Source: Clostridiales bacterium (GTDB lineage Bacteria; Bacillota; Clostridia; WRLR01). Taken from it: DNA of 6,451 nucleotides. The notes under the pieces were generated by a model. That model was given only the letters and a program-made list of their open reading frames with translations, was not told the DNA's origin and did not search any database. This document shows positions 1 to 5,302 of this stretch, piece after piece. How positions within the stretch are numbered: the stretch's first letter is position 1; every line of letters starts with the position of its first letter. The stretch is from positions 1 through 6,451 of the forward strand of contig JAISFK010000348.1 of NCBI GenBank assembly GCA_031263625.1, written 5' to 3'. A program made the position numbers and the translations under genes.

Positions 1-1718
1 TCGAACGGCTCGTAGCCCAGCAGCGCCGCCACGGTGGCCGCGAGGTTCGACAGCCCGTATTCGCCCGGCGCGACGCGAAAGCCGCTGCCCTCGGCCAGGC
101 CGAAGAACAGGCACGGCACCCTGTTGAGCGTGTGGCTGGTCTTTGCCTTGAAGCTGCCGTCCGGGTTGCGCACTGGCTCGCCCGTCTTCTTGCTCGTCTC
201 GTACATCTCGTCGGCGTTGCCGTGGTCCGCCGTTACAATCGCGACGCCGCCCAGGGCGCTCACCTCCGGCAGCAGGCGGGCCAGGCACAAGTCCACCGTT
301 TCGACGGCGATCCGCGTGGCCGCGAAGTTCCCCGTGTGCCCCACCATGTCGCCGTTGGCGAAGTTCACGCGCAAAAAGTCGTGCCTGCCCGACCTCAGCG
401 CCTCAATCAGCGCGTCGGTCACTTCGGCGGCCTTCATCCACGGGCGCTGCTCGAACGGCACGATGTCCGACTGCACCTCGACGTATGTTTCCAGCTCGTC
501 GTCAAACTTGCCGCTGCGGTTGCCGTTCCAAAAATACGTCACATGCCCGAACTTCTGCGTTTCCGATATGGCGAGCTGCCGGACGCCAGAGGCGCACAGG
601 TGCTCGCCGAGGGTGTCCCTGATCTCCGGCGGGCTCACGAGGTAGCGCCTGGGCAGGTGCAGATCCCCGTCGTATTCGAGCATCCCCGCGTACAGCGCGC
701 GCGGCGCCGCCCCCCTGTCGAACTTGTCGAAATCGGCGTAGTCGAACGCCTTGCTGATCTCGATCGCGCGGTCGCCGCGGAAGTTGAAGAATATCACGCT
801 GTCGCCGTCCGAAATCGGCCCGACCGGCTCGTCGCCGTCCGCCACGACGAACGGCGGCAGATCCTGGTCGATCACCTTGGCCTCGGAGCGGTACGCCTCG
901 ATCGCCGCCCTGGCCGACGGGAATTTCCTGCCGATCGCCTGGACGTGCGTGCGCCAGCCGAGCTCGACCATCCCCCAGTCGGCCTCGTAGCGGTCCATCG
1001 TCACCTTCATCCTGCCGCCGCCGCTGGCTATCCGCGCGGAAAAGCCGGCGTCGTTCAGCCCTGCCAAAAACGCCTCGAAGGGATCCACGTATTCGAGCGC
1101 GGACGTCTCGCCGACGTCGCGGCCGTCCAGCAGTATGTGGACTCGCACCCTTTTCACGCCGTCGCGCTTCGCGCGCGCGATCATGGCTTTCAGGTGGTCG
1201 ATGTGCGAGTGCACGTTGCCGTCCGAGAAAAGCCCTATGAAATGCAGGGTGCCGCCGACAGCCGAGCCGCTGCCCGCGCCCGCGCCTGCGCTAGGGCTCC
1301 CGCCCGCAACTGCGCCCGCGCCAATGCCATGGCTATCGGGCGAGCCGCCCGCAACTGCGCCCGCGCCAGCGGCGCAGCCGCGCACGAGCTCTTTCCACGC
1401 GGCGCTCTCGAACATGCCGCCCGTTTCAATCGCCCTGCTGACGAGCTTCGCGCCCTGGCTGTACACCTTGCCCGCGCCCATGGCGTTGTGGCCGACCTCC
1501 GAATTGCCCATGTCGTCGTCCGACGGCAGGCCGACGGCCTTGCCGTGCGCTTTGAGCCGGACGCCGGGGCACGACGAGAACATGGCGTCCAGCGTCGGCG
1601 TGTACGCCTGCATGACGGCGTTGCCGGCCTCCCTCTCCGAGAGGCCGACGCCGTCCATCACGACTACCAGCAGGGGGCCCTTGCCCTTGAGCCCCTCGTA
1701 CCCAGCTTTCCTAAGCAT
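1..1718 (-). CDS. gpmI: 2,3-bisphosphoglycerate-independent phosphoglycerate mutase, 3' end cut by window edge
   Basis: Cytosolic glycolytic enzyme interconverting 3- and 2-phosphoglycerate through a phosphoserine intermediate, using two Mn-type metal ions. The frame is open from ATG at 1718 to the window edge (572 codons). Visible alkaline-phosphatase-superfamily motifs: VVVMDGVG with metal-ligand Asp22, GNSEVGH with nucleophile Ser73, LLDGRD near residue 200, FFNFRGDR, NGDMVGHTGN, ADHGNAD (Asp498, His499) and TSHTLNR (His529). The wording around SDDDMGNSEVGHNAMGAG resembles the longer plant/spirochaete-like form (about 550 aa) rather than the ~514-aa E. coli form. The last visible residues (LAATVAALLGYEPF) match the family's C-terminal helix, so only some 10-20 residues are missing. 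Odd point: residues ~114-156 are a Gly/Ala/Ser-rich insert absent from normal homologues. Removing it restores family length. The start overlaps the tpiA stop by 8 nt and has a good SD, so the two are probably translationally coupled. Confidence 0.96.
   Translation of the reverse strand, partial: MLRKAGYEGLKGKGPLLVVVMDGVGLSEREAGNAVMQAYTPTLDAMFSSCPGVRLKAHGKAVGLPSDDDMGNSEVGHNAMGAGKVYSQGAKLVSRAIETGGMFESAAWKELVRGCAAGAGAVAGGSPDSHGIGAGAVAGGSPSAGAGAGSGSAVGGTLHFIGLFSDGNVHSHIDHLKAMIARAKRDGVKRVRVHILLDGRDVGETSALEYVDPFEAFLAGLNDAGFSARIASGGGRMKVTMDRYEADWGMVELGWRTHVQAIGRKFPSARAAIEAYRSEAKVIDQDLPPFVVADGDEPVGPISDGDSVIFFNFRGDRAIEISKAFDYADFDKFDRGAAPRALYAGMLEYDGDLHLPRRYLVSPPEIRDTLGEHLCASGVRQLAISETQKFGHVTYFWNGNRSGKFDDELETYVEVQSDIVPFEQRPWMKAAEVTDALIEALRSGRHDFLRVNFANGDMVGHTGNFAATRIAVETVDLCLARLLPEVSALGGVAIVTADHGNADEMYETSKKTGEPVRNPDGSFKAKTSHTLNRVPCLFFGLAEGSGFRVAPGEYGLSNLAATVAALLGYEPF
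1251..1379 (-). repeat. In-frame low-complexity Gly/Ala insert in gpmI with exact 24-nt direct repeat
   Basis: This stretch encodes about 43 residues, almost all Gly, Ala, Ser, Val and Pro, between WKELVRG and GGTLHFIGL. In ordinary GpmI these two flanks are joined by a short helix-loop. Two exact 24-nt copies lie at 1300-1323 and 1345-1368, a 45-nt period (15 codons), so GAGAVAGGSP is encoded twice in the same frame. The reading frame stays open and all catalytic motifs lie outside the insert, so it is probably a tolerated surface loop. The boundaries are estimated from family resemblance, not from an alignment. Confidence 0.8.
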
Positions 1719-2454
1719 TGGCTATTACCTCAAAGTCCGCGGCCTTCAGGCTCGCGCCGCCCACCAGCCCGCCGTTGATGTCCGGCATGGCGAACAGCTC
1801 CTTGGCGTTGGCCGCCGTCACGCTGCCGCCGTACTGTATGCTCACCTTCGCCGCCGCCTCGGCGCCGTACAGCTCCGCCAGCAGCATGCGTATGGTGTGG
1901 CAGACCTCGTTCGCCTGCTCGTTCGTCGCGGTCTTGCCCGTGCCGATCGCCCATATGGGCTCGTAGGCTATCACGAGCCCGGACGAGAGCAGCGTTTCCG
2001 CGCTGACGCCGAGCAGCGCGATCTTCACCTGCCTGCGCACGACCTCCGGCGTGATGCCCTGCTCGCGCTGCGCGAGCGACTCGCCCACGCAGACGATCGG
2101 GATCAGCCCGGCGGCCGTGGCGGCCTGCACCTTCCTGTTGACCGTTTCGTCCGTTTCCCCGAAATACTGCCGGCGCTCGGAGTGCCCGATTATCACGTAG
2201 TCCGCGCCGGCGTCCTTCAGCATGTCGGCCGACACCTCGCCCGTGTACGCGCCCTTCGCCTCGTAGTGCATGTTCTGCGCCGCGACCTTGATGTTCGTGC
2301 CCCTGGCCGCCTCCGCGACGCCCGGCAGCGCGACGAACGGCGCCGCGACGACGACTTCCGATTTCGCGCCCTTGACGCGCGGGATCAGCTCTTTCACGAA
2401 CGCCGCCGCTTCCGAGGGCGTCTTGTTCATCTTCCAGTTCCCAGCAACTATCAT
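1711..2454 (-). CDS. tpiA: Triosephosphate isomerase
   Basis: Cytosolic TIM-barrel enzyme interconverting dihydroxyacetone phosphate and glyceraldehyde-3-phosphate, normally a homodimer. The 247-aa length is typical of bacterial TPI. Visible motifs: GNWKMN (5-10, substrate-binding Asn6 and catalytic Lys8), IIGHSERR with electrophile His91, AYEPIWAIGTGKTAT (163-177) with base Glu165 followed by the mobile lid loop, then YGGSV (208-212) and NGGLVGGASL (227-236) forming the phosphate-binding end. Nothing is missing. The ATG at 2454 is favoured because it opens directly on the conserved MIVAGNWKMN and has a well-placed GGAGG. It lies 222 bp downstream of pgk across a repeat-filled gap, and its stop overlaps the gpmI start. 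The first four codons are A/T-rich; the remainder is strongly GC-ending. Confidence 0.98.
   Translation of the reverse strand: MIVAGNWKMNKTPSEAAAFVKELIPRVKGAKSEVVVAAPFVALPGVAEAARGTNIKVAAQNMHYEAKGAYTGEVSADMLKDAGADYVIIGHSERRQYFGETDETVNRKVQAATAAGLIPIVCVGESLAQREQGITPEVVRRQVKIALLGVSAETLLSSGLVIAYEPIWAIGTGKTATNEQANEVCHTIRMLLAELYGAEAAAKVSIQYGGSVTAANAKELFAMPDINGGLVGGASLKAADFEVIANA
1727..1731 (-). promoter_or_regulatory. Ribosome binding site of gpmI inside the tpiA 3' end
   Basis: GAGGT lies 8 nt before the ATG at 1718, within the last tpiA codons. It supports this ATG as the gpmI start and coupling to tpiA translation. Confidence 0.7.
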
Positions 2455-2463
2455 CGACTATAT

Positions 2464-2468
2464 CCTCC
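2464..2468 (-). promoter_or_regulatory. Ribosome binding site of tpiA
   Basis: GGAGG, 9 nt before the ATG at 2454, within a purine-rich AAAAAAGGGAGGATA context. It fixes the tpiA start. Confidence 0.85.
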
Positions 2469-2497
2469 CTTTTTTCTCCGGGCGCCCGCCTCGCAAG

Positions 2498-2519
2498 GCG
2501 GCGCTGCGCGTTCTGCGGC
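2498..2519. repeat. Degenerate copy of the pgk 3' end
   Basis: These 22 nt match 2671-2692, which spans the pgk stop codon and last codons, at 20 of 22 positions. Both contain CGCGTTCTGC on the + strand. The copy lies about 175 bp beyond the pgk stop in the direction of transcription. GC-rich composition raises the chance-match risk, but the shared TTCTGC core is not a simple GC run. Confidence 0.5.
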
Positions 2520-2676
2520 CGGCCCCGCGCGGCTCTCCGCCCCGGCTCCCGCCCTGCGGTTCCCGCCCCGCTCTGCCGCGCTATGCGGCTTCGCCTTGCT
2601 CTCCGCCCCGGCTCCCGCCCTGCGGGCCACTGCGGCTCCCGCCATGCCCTGCGGGCCCCTGCCCTGCCCTGCGGCG

Positions 2677-3870
2677 CTACGCGTTCTGCAGCGCGGCTAT
2701 GCCGGGCAGCGTCTTGCCTTCCAGAAATTCGAGCGCCGCGCCGCCGCCCGTCGATATGTGCGTCATCCTGTCCGCGAATCCCATCTGCTCGACCGCCGCG
2801 GCCGAGTCGCCGCCCCCGATAATGGTTATGGCGCCGGAATCGGCCAGCGCCTTCGCGACGAATCTCGTGCCCTCCGCGAAATTCGGGAACTCGAACACGC
2901 CGAGCGGCCCGTTCCACACGACGGTCCCGGCGCCCTTTATTATATCGGCGAACTCGGCCATCGTGCCCGGCCCGACGTCCAGCCCCATCCAGCCGTCGGG
3001 GATCCCGTCGGCCGGCACCGTCTTCGCCTCGGAATCGTTGCTGAACTCCCGCGCCACCTTCACGTCCTTTGGCAGAATGAAGCGTACGCTCTTCGCGCGC
3101 GCCTTCTCGATCAGGCCCTTGGCGAGCCCGATCTTGTCGTCCTCGCACAGCGACTTGCCTATGCCCAGGCCCTGCGCCTTGAGGAACGTGTACGCCATGC
3201 CGCCCCCTATGATAACGCAGTCGCACTTGTCGAGCAGGTTCTCAATCACGGCGATCTTGTCGGAAACCTTGGCGCCGCCCAGAATCGCCACGAACGGGCG
3301 CTTGGGGTCCGACAGCGCTTTGCCCATCACGCCGATCTCCTTTTTGATGAGGAAGCCGCACACGGCGGGCAGGCACTTCGCCACGCCCTCCGTCGAGGCG
3401 TGGGCCCTGTGCGCCGTGCCGAACGCGTCGTTGACGTATATCTCCGCGAGCGAGGCCAGCTCCTTCGCGAACGCCGGGTCGTTTTTCTCCTCCTCGGCGT
3501 GGAAGCGCACGTTTTCGAGCAGCATCACGTCGCCGTCCGCGAGCGCGGCGGCCTTGGCCTTGGCGTCCGGGCCTATTACGTCCGCCGCGAGCGCCACGGG
3601 CTTGCCCAGTAGCTCGGACAGCCTCTGCGCCGCGGGCTTCATGCTGTACTTGTCCTCGAACCCGCCCTTGGGCCTGCCGAGGTGCGAAACCAGGATCACG
3701 CGCGCCTTGTGGTCCGCGAGATACCTGATCGTGTCCAGGGCGCCCACAATCCTCGTGTCGTCCGTTATGTTGCGCTCCTTGTCGAGCGGGACGTTGAAGT
3801 CCACCCTGACCAGCACCCTCTTGCCGGCCACGCTGACGTCCTCGACCGTCTTTTTGTTGTATTCAGCCAT
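2677..3870 (-). CDS. pgk: Phosphoglycerate kinase
   Basis: Cytosolic kinase transferring the acyl phosphate of 1,3-bisphosphoglycerate to ADP, the first ATP-forming step of glycolysis. At 397 aa it has normal bacterial length with both Rossmann-like lobes present. N-lobe (3-phosphoglycerate side): VLVRVDFNVP (19-28), HLGRPKG (63-69), LLENVRF (117-123) and NDAFGTAHRAH (147-157). C-lobe (nucleotide side): GGAKVSDK (198-205), WNGPLGVFE (319-327), GGGDSAAAV (352-360) and HISTGGGAALEFLEG (371-385). The ATG at 3870 gives the expected N-terminus ahead of the first conserved motif. Its SD is AGGAG with a rather long 12-nt spacing. A 281-bp gap with an AT-rich tandem repeat and promoter-like elements separates it from gapA, so pgk may be transcribed or regulated separately. 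A short echo of its stop-codon region lies in the downstream gap. Confidence 0.98.
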   Translation of the reverse strand: MAEYNKKTVEDVSVAGKRVLVRVDFNVPLDKERNITDDTRIVGALDTIRYLADHKARVILVSHLGRPKGGFEDKYSMKPAAQRLSELLGKPVALAADVIGPDAKAKAAALADGDVMLLENVRFHAEEEKNDPAFAKELASLAEIYVNDAFGTAHRAHASTEGVAKCLPAVCGFLIKKEIGVMGKALSDPKRPFVAILGGAKVSDKIAVIENLLDKCDCVIIGGGMAYTFLKAQGLGIGKSLCEDDKIGLAKGLIEKARAKSVRFILPKDVKVAREFSNDSEAKTVPADGIPDGWMGLDVGPGTMAEFADIIKGAGTVVWNGPLGVFEFPNFAEGTRFVAKALADSGAITIIGGGDSAAAVEQMGFADRMTHISTGGGAALEFLEGKTLPGIAALQNA

Positions 3871-3882
3871 ACAGTTAATCAG

Positions 3883-3887
3883 CTCCT
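3883..3887 (-). promoter_or_regulatory. Ribosome binding site of pgk
   Basis: AGGAG lies 12 nt before the ATG at 3870. The spacing is longer than the ideal 6-9 nt, but no nearer purine-rich candidate exists. Confidence 0.6.
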
Positions 3888-3890
3888 AGT

Positions 3891-3930
3891 TTATTAGTAT
3901 CATAGTTATGTTATTAATATCATAGCTATG
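3891..3930. repeat. Two tandem 20-bp AT-rich repeats with palindromic core upstream of pgk
   Basis: Two units, 3891-3910 and 3911-3930, agree at 18 of 20 positions. Each contains a dyad: a perfect CATAGCTATG palindrome at 3921-3930 and an imperfect CATAGTTATG at 3901-3910, centred exactly two helical turns apart (20 bp). Base composition is the reverse of the surrounding GC-rich sequence. The position, 20-60 bp before the pgk start, and the dyads fit a tandem operator for a dimeric repressor or activator. A pure AT-rich promoter repeat is also possible. Confidence 0.75.
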
Positions 3931-3939
3931 TTATGCCAA
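3911..3939 (-). promoter_or_regulatory. Possible sigma-70-type promoter for pgk
   Basis: On the minus strand TTGGCA (3939-3934, five of six bases of the -35 consensus) is followed after exactly 17 nt by TAATAA (3916-3911), a weak -10. Two TATGAT boxes (3924-3919 and 3904-3899) are better -10 matches but have no correctly spaced -35. The AT-rich island directly before pgk supports promoter activity; which -10 is used cannot be settled from sequence. Confidence 0.45.
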
Positions 3940-3951
3940 ACCGCCCCAAAC

Positions 3952-3991
3952 GCGAAAGAAGCACGGCCTAGAGGCGCTATGCTTCCTTCGC
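3952..3991. other. Strong hairpin between gapA and the pgk promoter
   Basis: The arms at 3952-3963 and 3980-3991 pair over 12 bp with a single G-U wobble on the minus-strand transcript (GCGAAGGAAGCA against TGCTTCTTTCGC). A smaller 3-bp inner stem (GCC/GGC) closes part of the loop. It sits downstream of gapA and just upstream of the pgk promoter candidate, where a gapA terminator or processing site would be expected. No U-run follows on either strand, so intrinsic termination is doubtful. Confidence 0.55.
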
Positions 3992-4151
3992 TGGGCCTTG
4001 CTGTATCGTTCGCCGCCGGCGCCGCCGGCTGGCCCGCCCGCGCGGGGCCCCGCAGCCTCGCGGCATTGATGCCTCGCAACCTCGCAACCTCGCGGCCGCG
4101 CCGCCGCCTATCACACGCTTAGCGCGCGCGCCTGCTGCGGCAATGCGCCGC
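3992..4151. repeat. GC-rich repeat-like spacer downstream of gapA
   Basis: No gene is seen here. The stretch holds a doubled GCCGCCGGC (about 4011-4028), three consecutive near-identical 8-nt units CTCGCAAC, CTCGCAAC, CTCGCGGC (4073-4096 region), further CCTCGCGGC and CCTCGCAAC variants just before them, and two copies of GCCGCCTA (4103-4110 and 4147-4154, the latter ending in the gapA stop). Short open frames across it on both strands translate to Arg/Ala-rich sequence and are not called as genes. Confidence 0.65.
4118..4145. repeat. Degenerate copy of the gapA 3' end
   Basis: This segment resembles 4151-4176, the last codons and stop of gapA: 10 of 11 bases match at the stop end (TTAGCGCGCG versus CTAGCGCGCG), then 9 of 9 at GCGGCAATG, with a 2-nt length difference in the 6-8 nt between. 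The offset is 31-33 bp. It looks like a partial tandem duplication of the gene terminus that has since diverged; chance similarity in GC-rich DNA is not excluded. Confidence 0.5.
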
Positions 4152-5162
4152 CTAGCGCGCGTCCACCGCGGCAATGTGGGCGATCAGGTCCACTACCTTG
4201 TTGGAATAGCCCCATTCGTTGTCGTACCAGGACACGAGCTTCACAAAGTTGCTGTTCAGGGATATGCCGGCCTTGGCGTCGAATATCGACGTGCGCGGGT
4301 CGGTCGTGAAATCCGAAGACACGACGTCCTCCTCCGTGTAGCCCAGTATGCCCTTCAGCTCGCCCTCGGACGCCTTTTTCACGGCGGCCTTTATTTCGTC
4401 GTATGTCGCGCCCTTTTCGAGCCGCACCGTCAGATCGACGACCGACACGTCCAGCGTCGGTATGCGGAACGACATGCCCGTCAGCTTGCCGTTCAGCTCA
4501 GGGATGACCTTGCCGACCGCCTTGGCCGCGCCCGTGGACGACGGGATGATGTTGCCCGCCGCCGCCCTGCCGCCGCGCCAGTCCTTGGCGGAAGGCCCGT
4601 CAACGGTCTTCTGCGTCGCCGTCGTGGCGTGGACGGTCGTCATGAGCCCCTCGACGATGCCGAAATTGTCGTGGACGACCTTCGCGAGCGGCGCGAGGCA
4701 GTTCGTCGTGCACGACGCGTTCGAGATGACCTGCATGTCCTTCGTGTACTTGTCCTGGTTCACGCCCATGACGAACATCGGCGCGTCGCTGGACGGGGCG
4801 CTTATGACGACCTTCTTCGCGCCGCCCTTCAGGTGCGCGGACGCCTTTTCCGTCGTCGTGAACACGCCGGCCGACTCCACGATGTACTCGGCGCCCGCCG
4901 AGGCCCACGGGATCTCGCTCGGATCCTTCTTGGCGAACACGGCCACGGCCTTGCCGTTCACGACGAGCTTGCCGTCGGCCGTCTCCAGCTTTCCGTCAAA
5001 CTTGCCGTGCACCGTGTCGTATTTCAGCATGTACTTCATGTATTCAAGGTCAATAAACGGATCATTGACTGCTGTCACTTCGATTGCCGGATTCCCAAGA
5101 GCCGCTCTGAATACTAGCCTGCCGATACGCCCAAAACCGTTGATGCCAACTTTTACGCTCAT
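4152..5162 (-). CDS. gapA: Glyceraldehyde-3-phosphate dehydrogenase, type I
   Basis: Cytosolic tetrameric enzyme oxidising glyceraldehyde-3-phosphate to 1,3-bisphosphoglycerate with phosphate and NAD. At 336 aa it is full length. Visible: Rossmann motif INGFGRIGR (7-15); AVNDPF with Asp34 at the end of the second strand, which favours NAD over NADP; SNASCTTNCLAP with catalytic Cys151; TVHATTATQK with His178; the S-loop PSAKDWRGGRAAAGNIIPSSTGAAKAVG (190-217) with the phosphate-binding residues; and SWYDNEWGYSNKVVDL near the C-terminus. The start at 5162 opens directly on the conserved fold and has a strong SD. The glycolytic rather than photosynthetic/anabolic type is inferred from Asp34 and from linkage to pgk-tpiA-gpmI. 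Odd point: about 22 of the first 41 codons end in A or T, against about 4 of the next 49. A partial copy of its stop-codon region lies just downstream. Confidence 0.98.
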   Translation of the reverse strand: MSVKVGINGFGRIGRLVFRAALGNPAIEVTAVNDPFIDLEYMKYMLKYDTVHGKFDGKLETADGKLVVNGKAVAVFAKKDPSEIPWASAGAEYIVESAGVFTTTEKASAHLKGGAKKVVISAPSSDAPMFVMGVNQDKYTKDMQVISNASCTTNCLAPLAKVVHDNFGIVEGLMTTVHATTATQKTVDGPSAKDWRGGRAAAGNIIPSSTGAAKAVGKVIPELNGKLTGMSFRIPTLDVSVVDLTVRLEKGATYDEIKAAVKKASEGELKGILGYTEEDVVSSDFTTDPRTSIFDAKAGISLNSNFVKLVSWYDNEWGYSNKVVDLIAHIAAVDAR

Positions 5163-5302
5163 CTCTTACCTCCGCATTTTTATTTATTCATACCGGGAAG
5201 CCCGCCCCGCGCCACGCCGCGCCGCACGGCGCCGGGCGCGCTCCCGGGCGTGAAACATGTGAAATCTGCAAAACAACAGCTGATTGCCAAAGCTTGAAGC
5301 GA
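5163..5302. other. gapA leader: AT-rich RBS region, GC-rich block, AT-rich block
   Basis: Read towards gapA, a moderately AT-rich part (about 5300-5250) contains TTTGGCA and a 9-bp-spaced direct repeat of GTGAAA (+ strand 5250-5255 and 5259-5264). Next comes a very GC-rich block (about 5250-5195) with a 5-bp hairpin, GCGCC/GGCGC around a 4-nt loop, at 5219-5232. Last is the AT-rich RBS leader. No -35/-10 pair with acceptable spacing and match was found, and no U-tract marks a terminator. A gapA promoter is expected here but cannot be placed. Confidence 0.5.
5168..5173 (-). promoter_or_regulatory. Ribosome binding site of gapA
   Basis: GGAGGT, 5 nt before the ATG at 5162, in an AT-rich leader (about 5163-5190). 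It fixes the gapA start and implies strong initiation. Confidence 0.85.

Larger units (their letters stand above)
2455..2676. repeat. pgk-tpiA spacer filled with GC-rich direct repeats
   Basis: This 222-bp gap holds an exact 28-nt direct repeat at 2532-2559 and 2598-2625 (66-bp period), core CCGCCCCGGCTCCCGCC on the + strand. A third, broken copy with a 4-nt insertion lies near 2633-2654, followed by short CCCTGC runs up to the pgk stop. A small hairpin with a one-base bulge sits at about 2482-2504. No U-tract follows it on the minus strand, so it is not a standard terminator. A 64-codon frame spans the gap on the minus strand (2645-2451), but its product is repeat-derived Arg/Ala/Gly sequence and I do not call it a gene. 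No clear promoter was seen, so tpiA is probably co-transcribed with pgk. Confidence 0.85.

Noticed and set aside
132..1778. 548-codon open frame on the + strand
   Set aside because: It lies antisense to gpmI and its product is Arg/Ala/His/Val-rich, the usual shadow of GC-rich coding sequence. It has no recognisable domain, while gpmI motifs are intact on the other strand.
2482..2504. Intrinsic terminator between pgk and tpiA
   Set aside because: The hairpin has a bulge and is followed on the transcribed strand by an A-run, not a U-run. The T-run lies on the wrong side for minus-strand transcription.
2451..2645. 64-codon minus-strand frame in the pgk-tpiA spacer
   Set aside because: It consists of the 28-nt direct repeats translated, has no convincing ribosome binding site of its own, and overlaps the tpiA RBS and start.
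1730..3226. 498-codon minus-strand frame across pgk and tpiA in another frame
   Set aside because: It overlaps two genes with full catalytic motifs in their own frames and encodes Arg/Gly-rich sequence only.
1135..3612. 825-codon open frame on the + strand
   Set aside because: It spans the antisense of three unrelated genes and the repeat spacer, has Arg/Ala-rich low-information translation and no family resemblance; a GC-rich shadow frame.
2270..3889. 539-codon open frame on the + strand opposite pgk
   Set aside because: It is antisense to intact pgk with Ser/Ala/Pro-rich composition and no motif.
5219..5232. Terminator of the DUF2156 gene
   Set aside because: Only a 5-bp GC stem in a uniformly GC-rich block, with no U-tract; such stems arise easily by chance here.
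5250..5264. Operator for gapA based on doubled GTGAAA
   Set aside because: Two 6-mers at 9-bp spacing are too short to support a site without a locatable promoter or comparison sequence.
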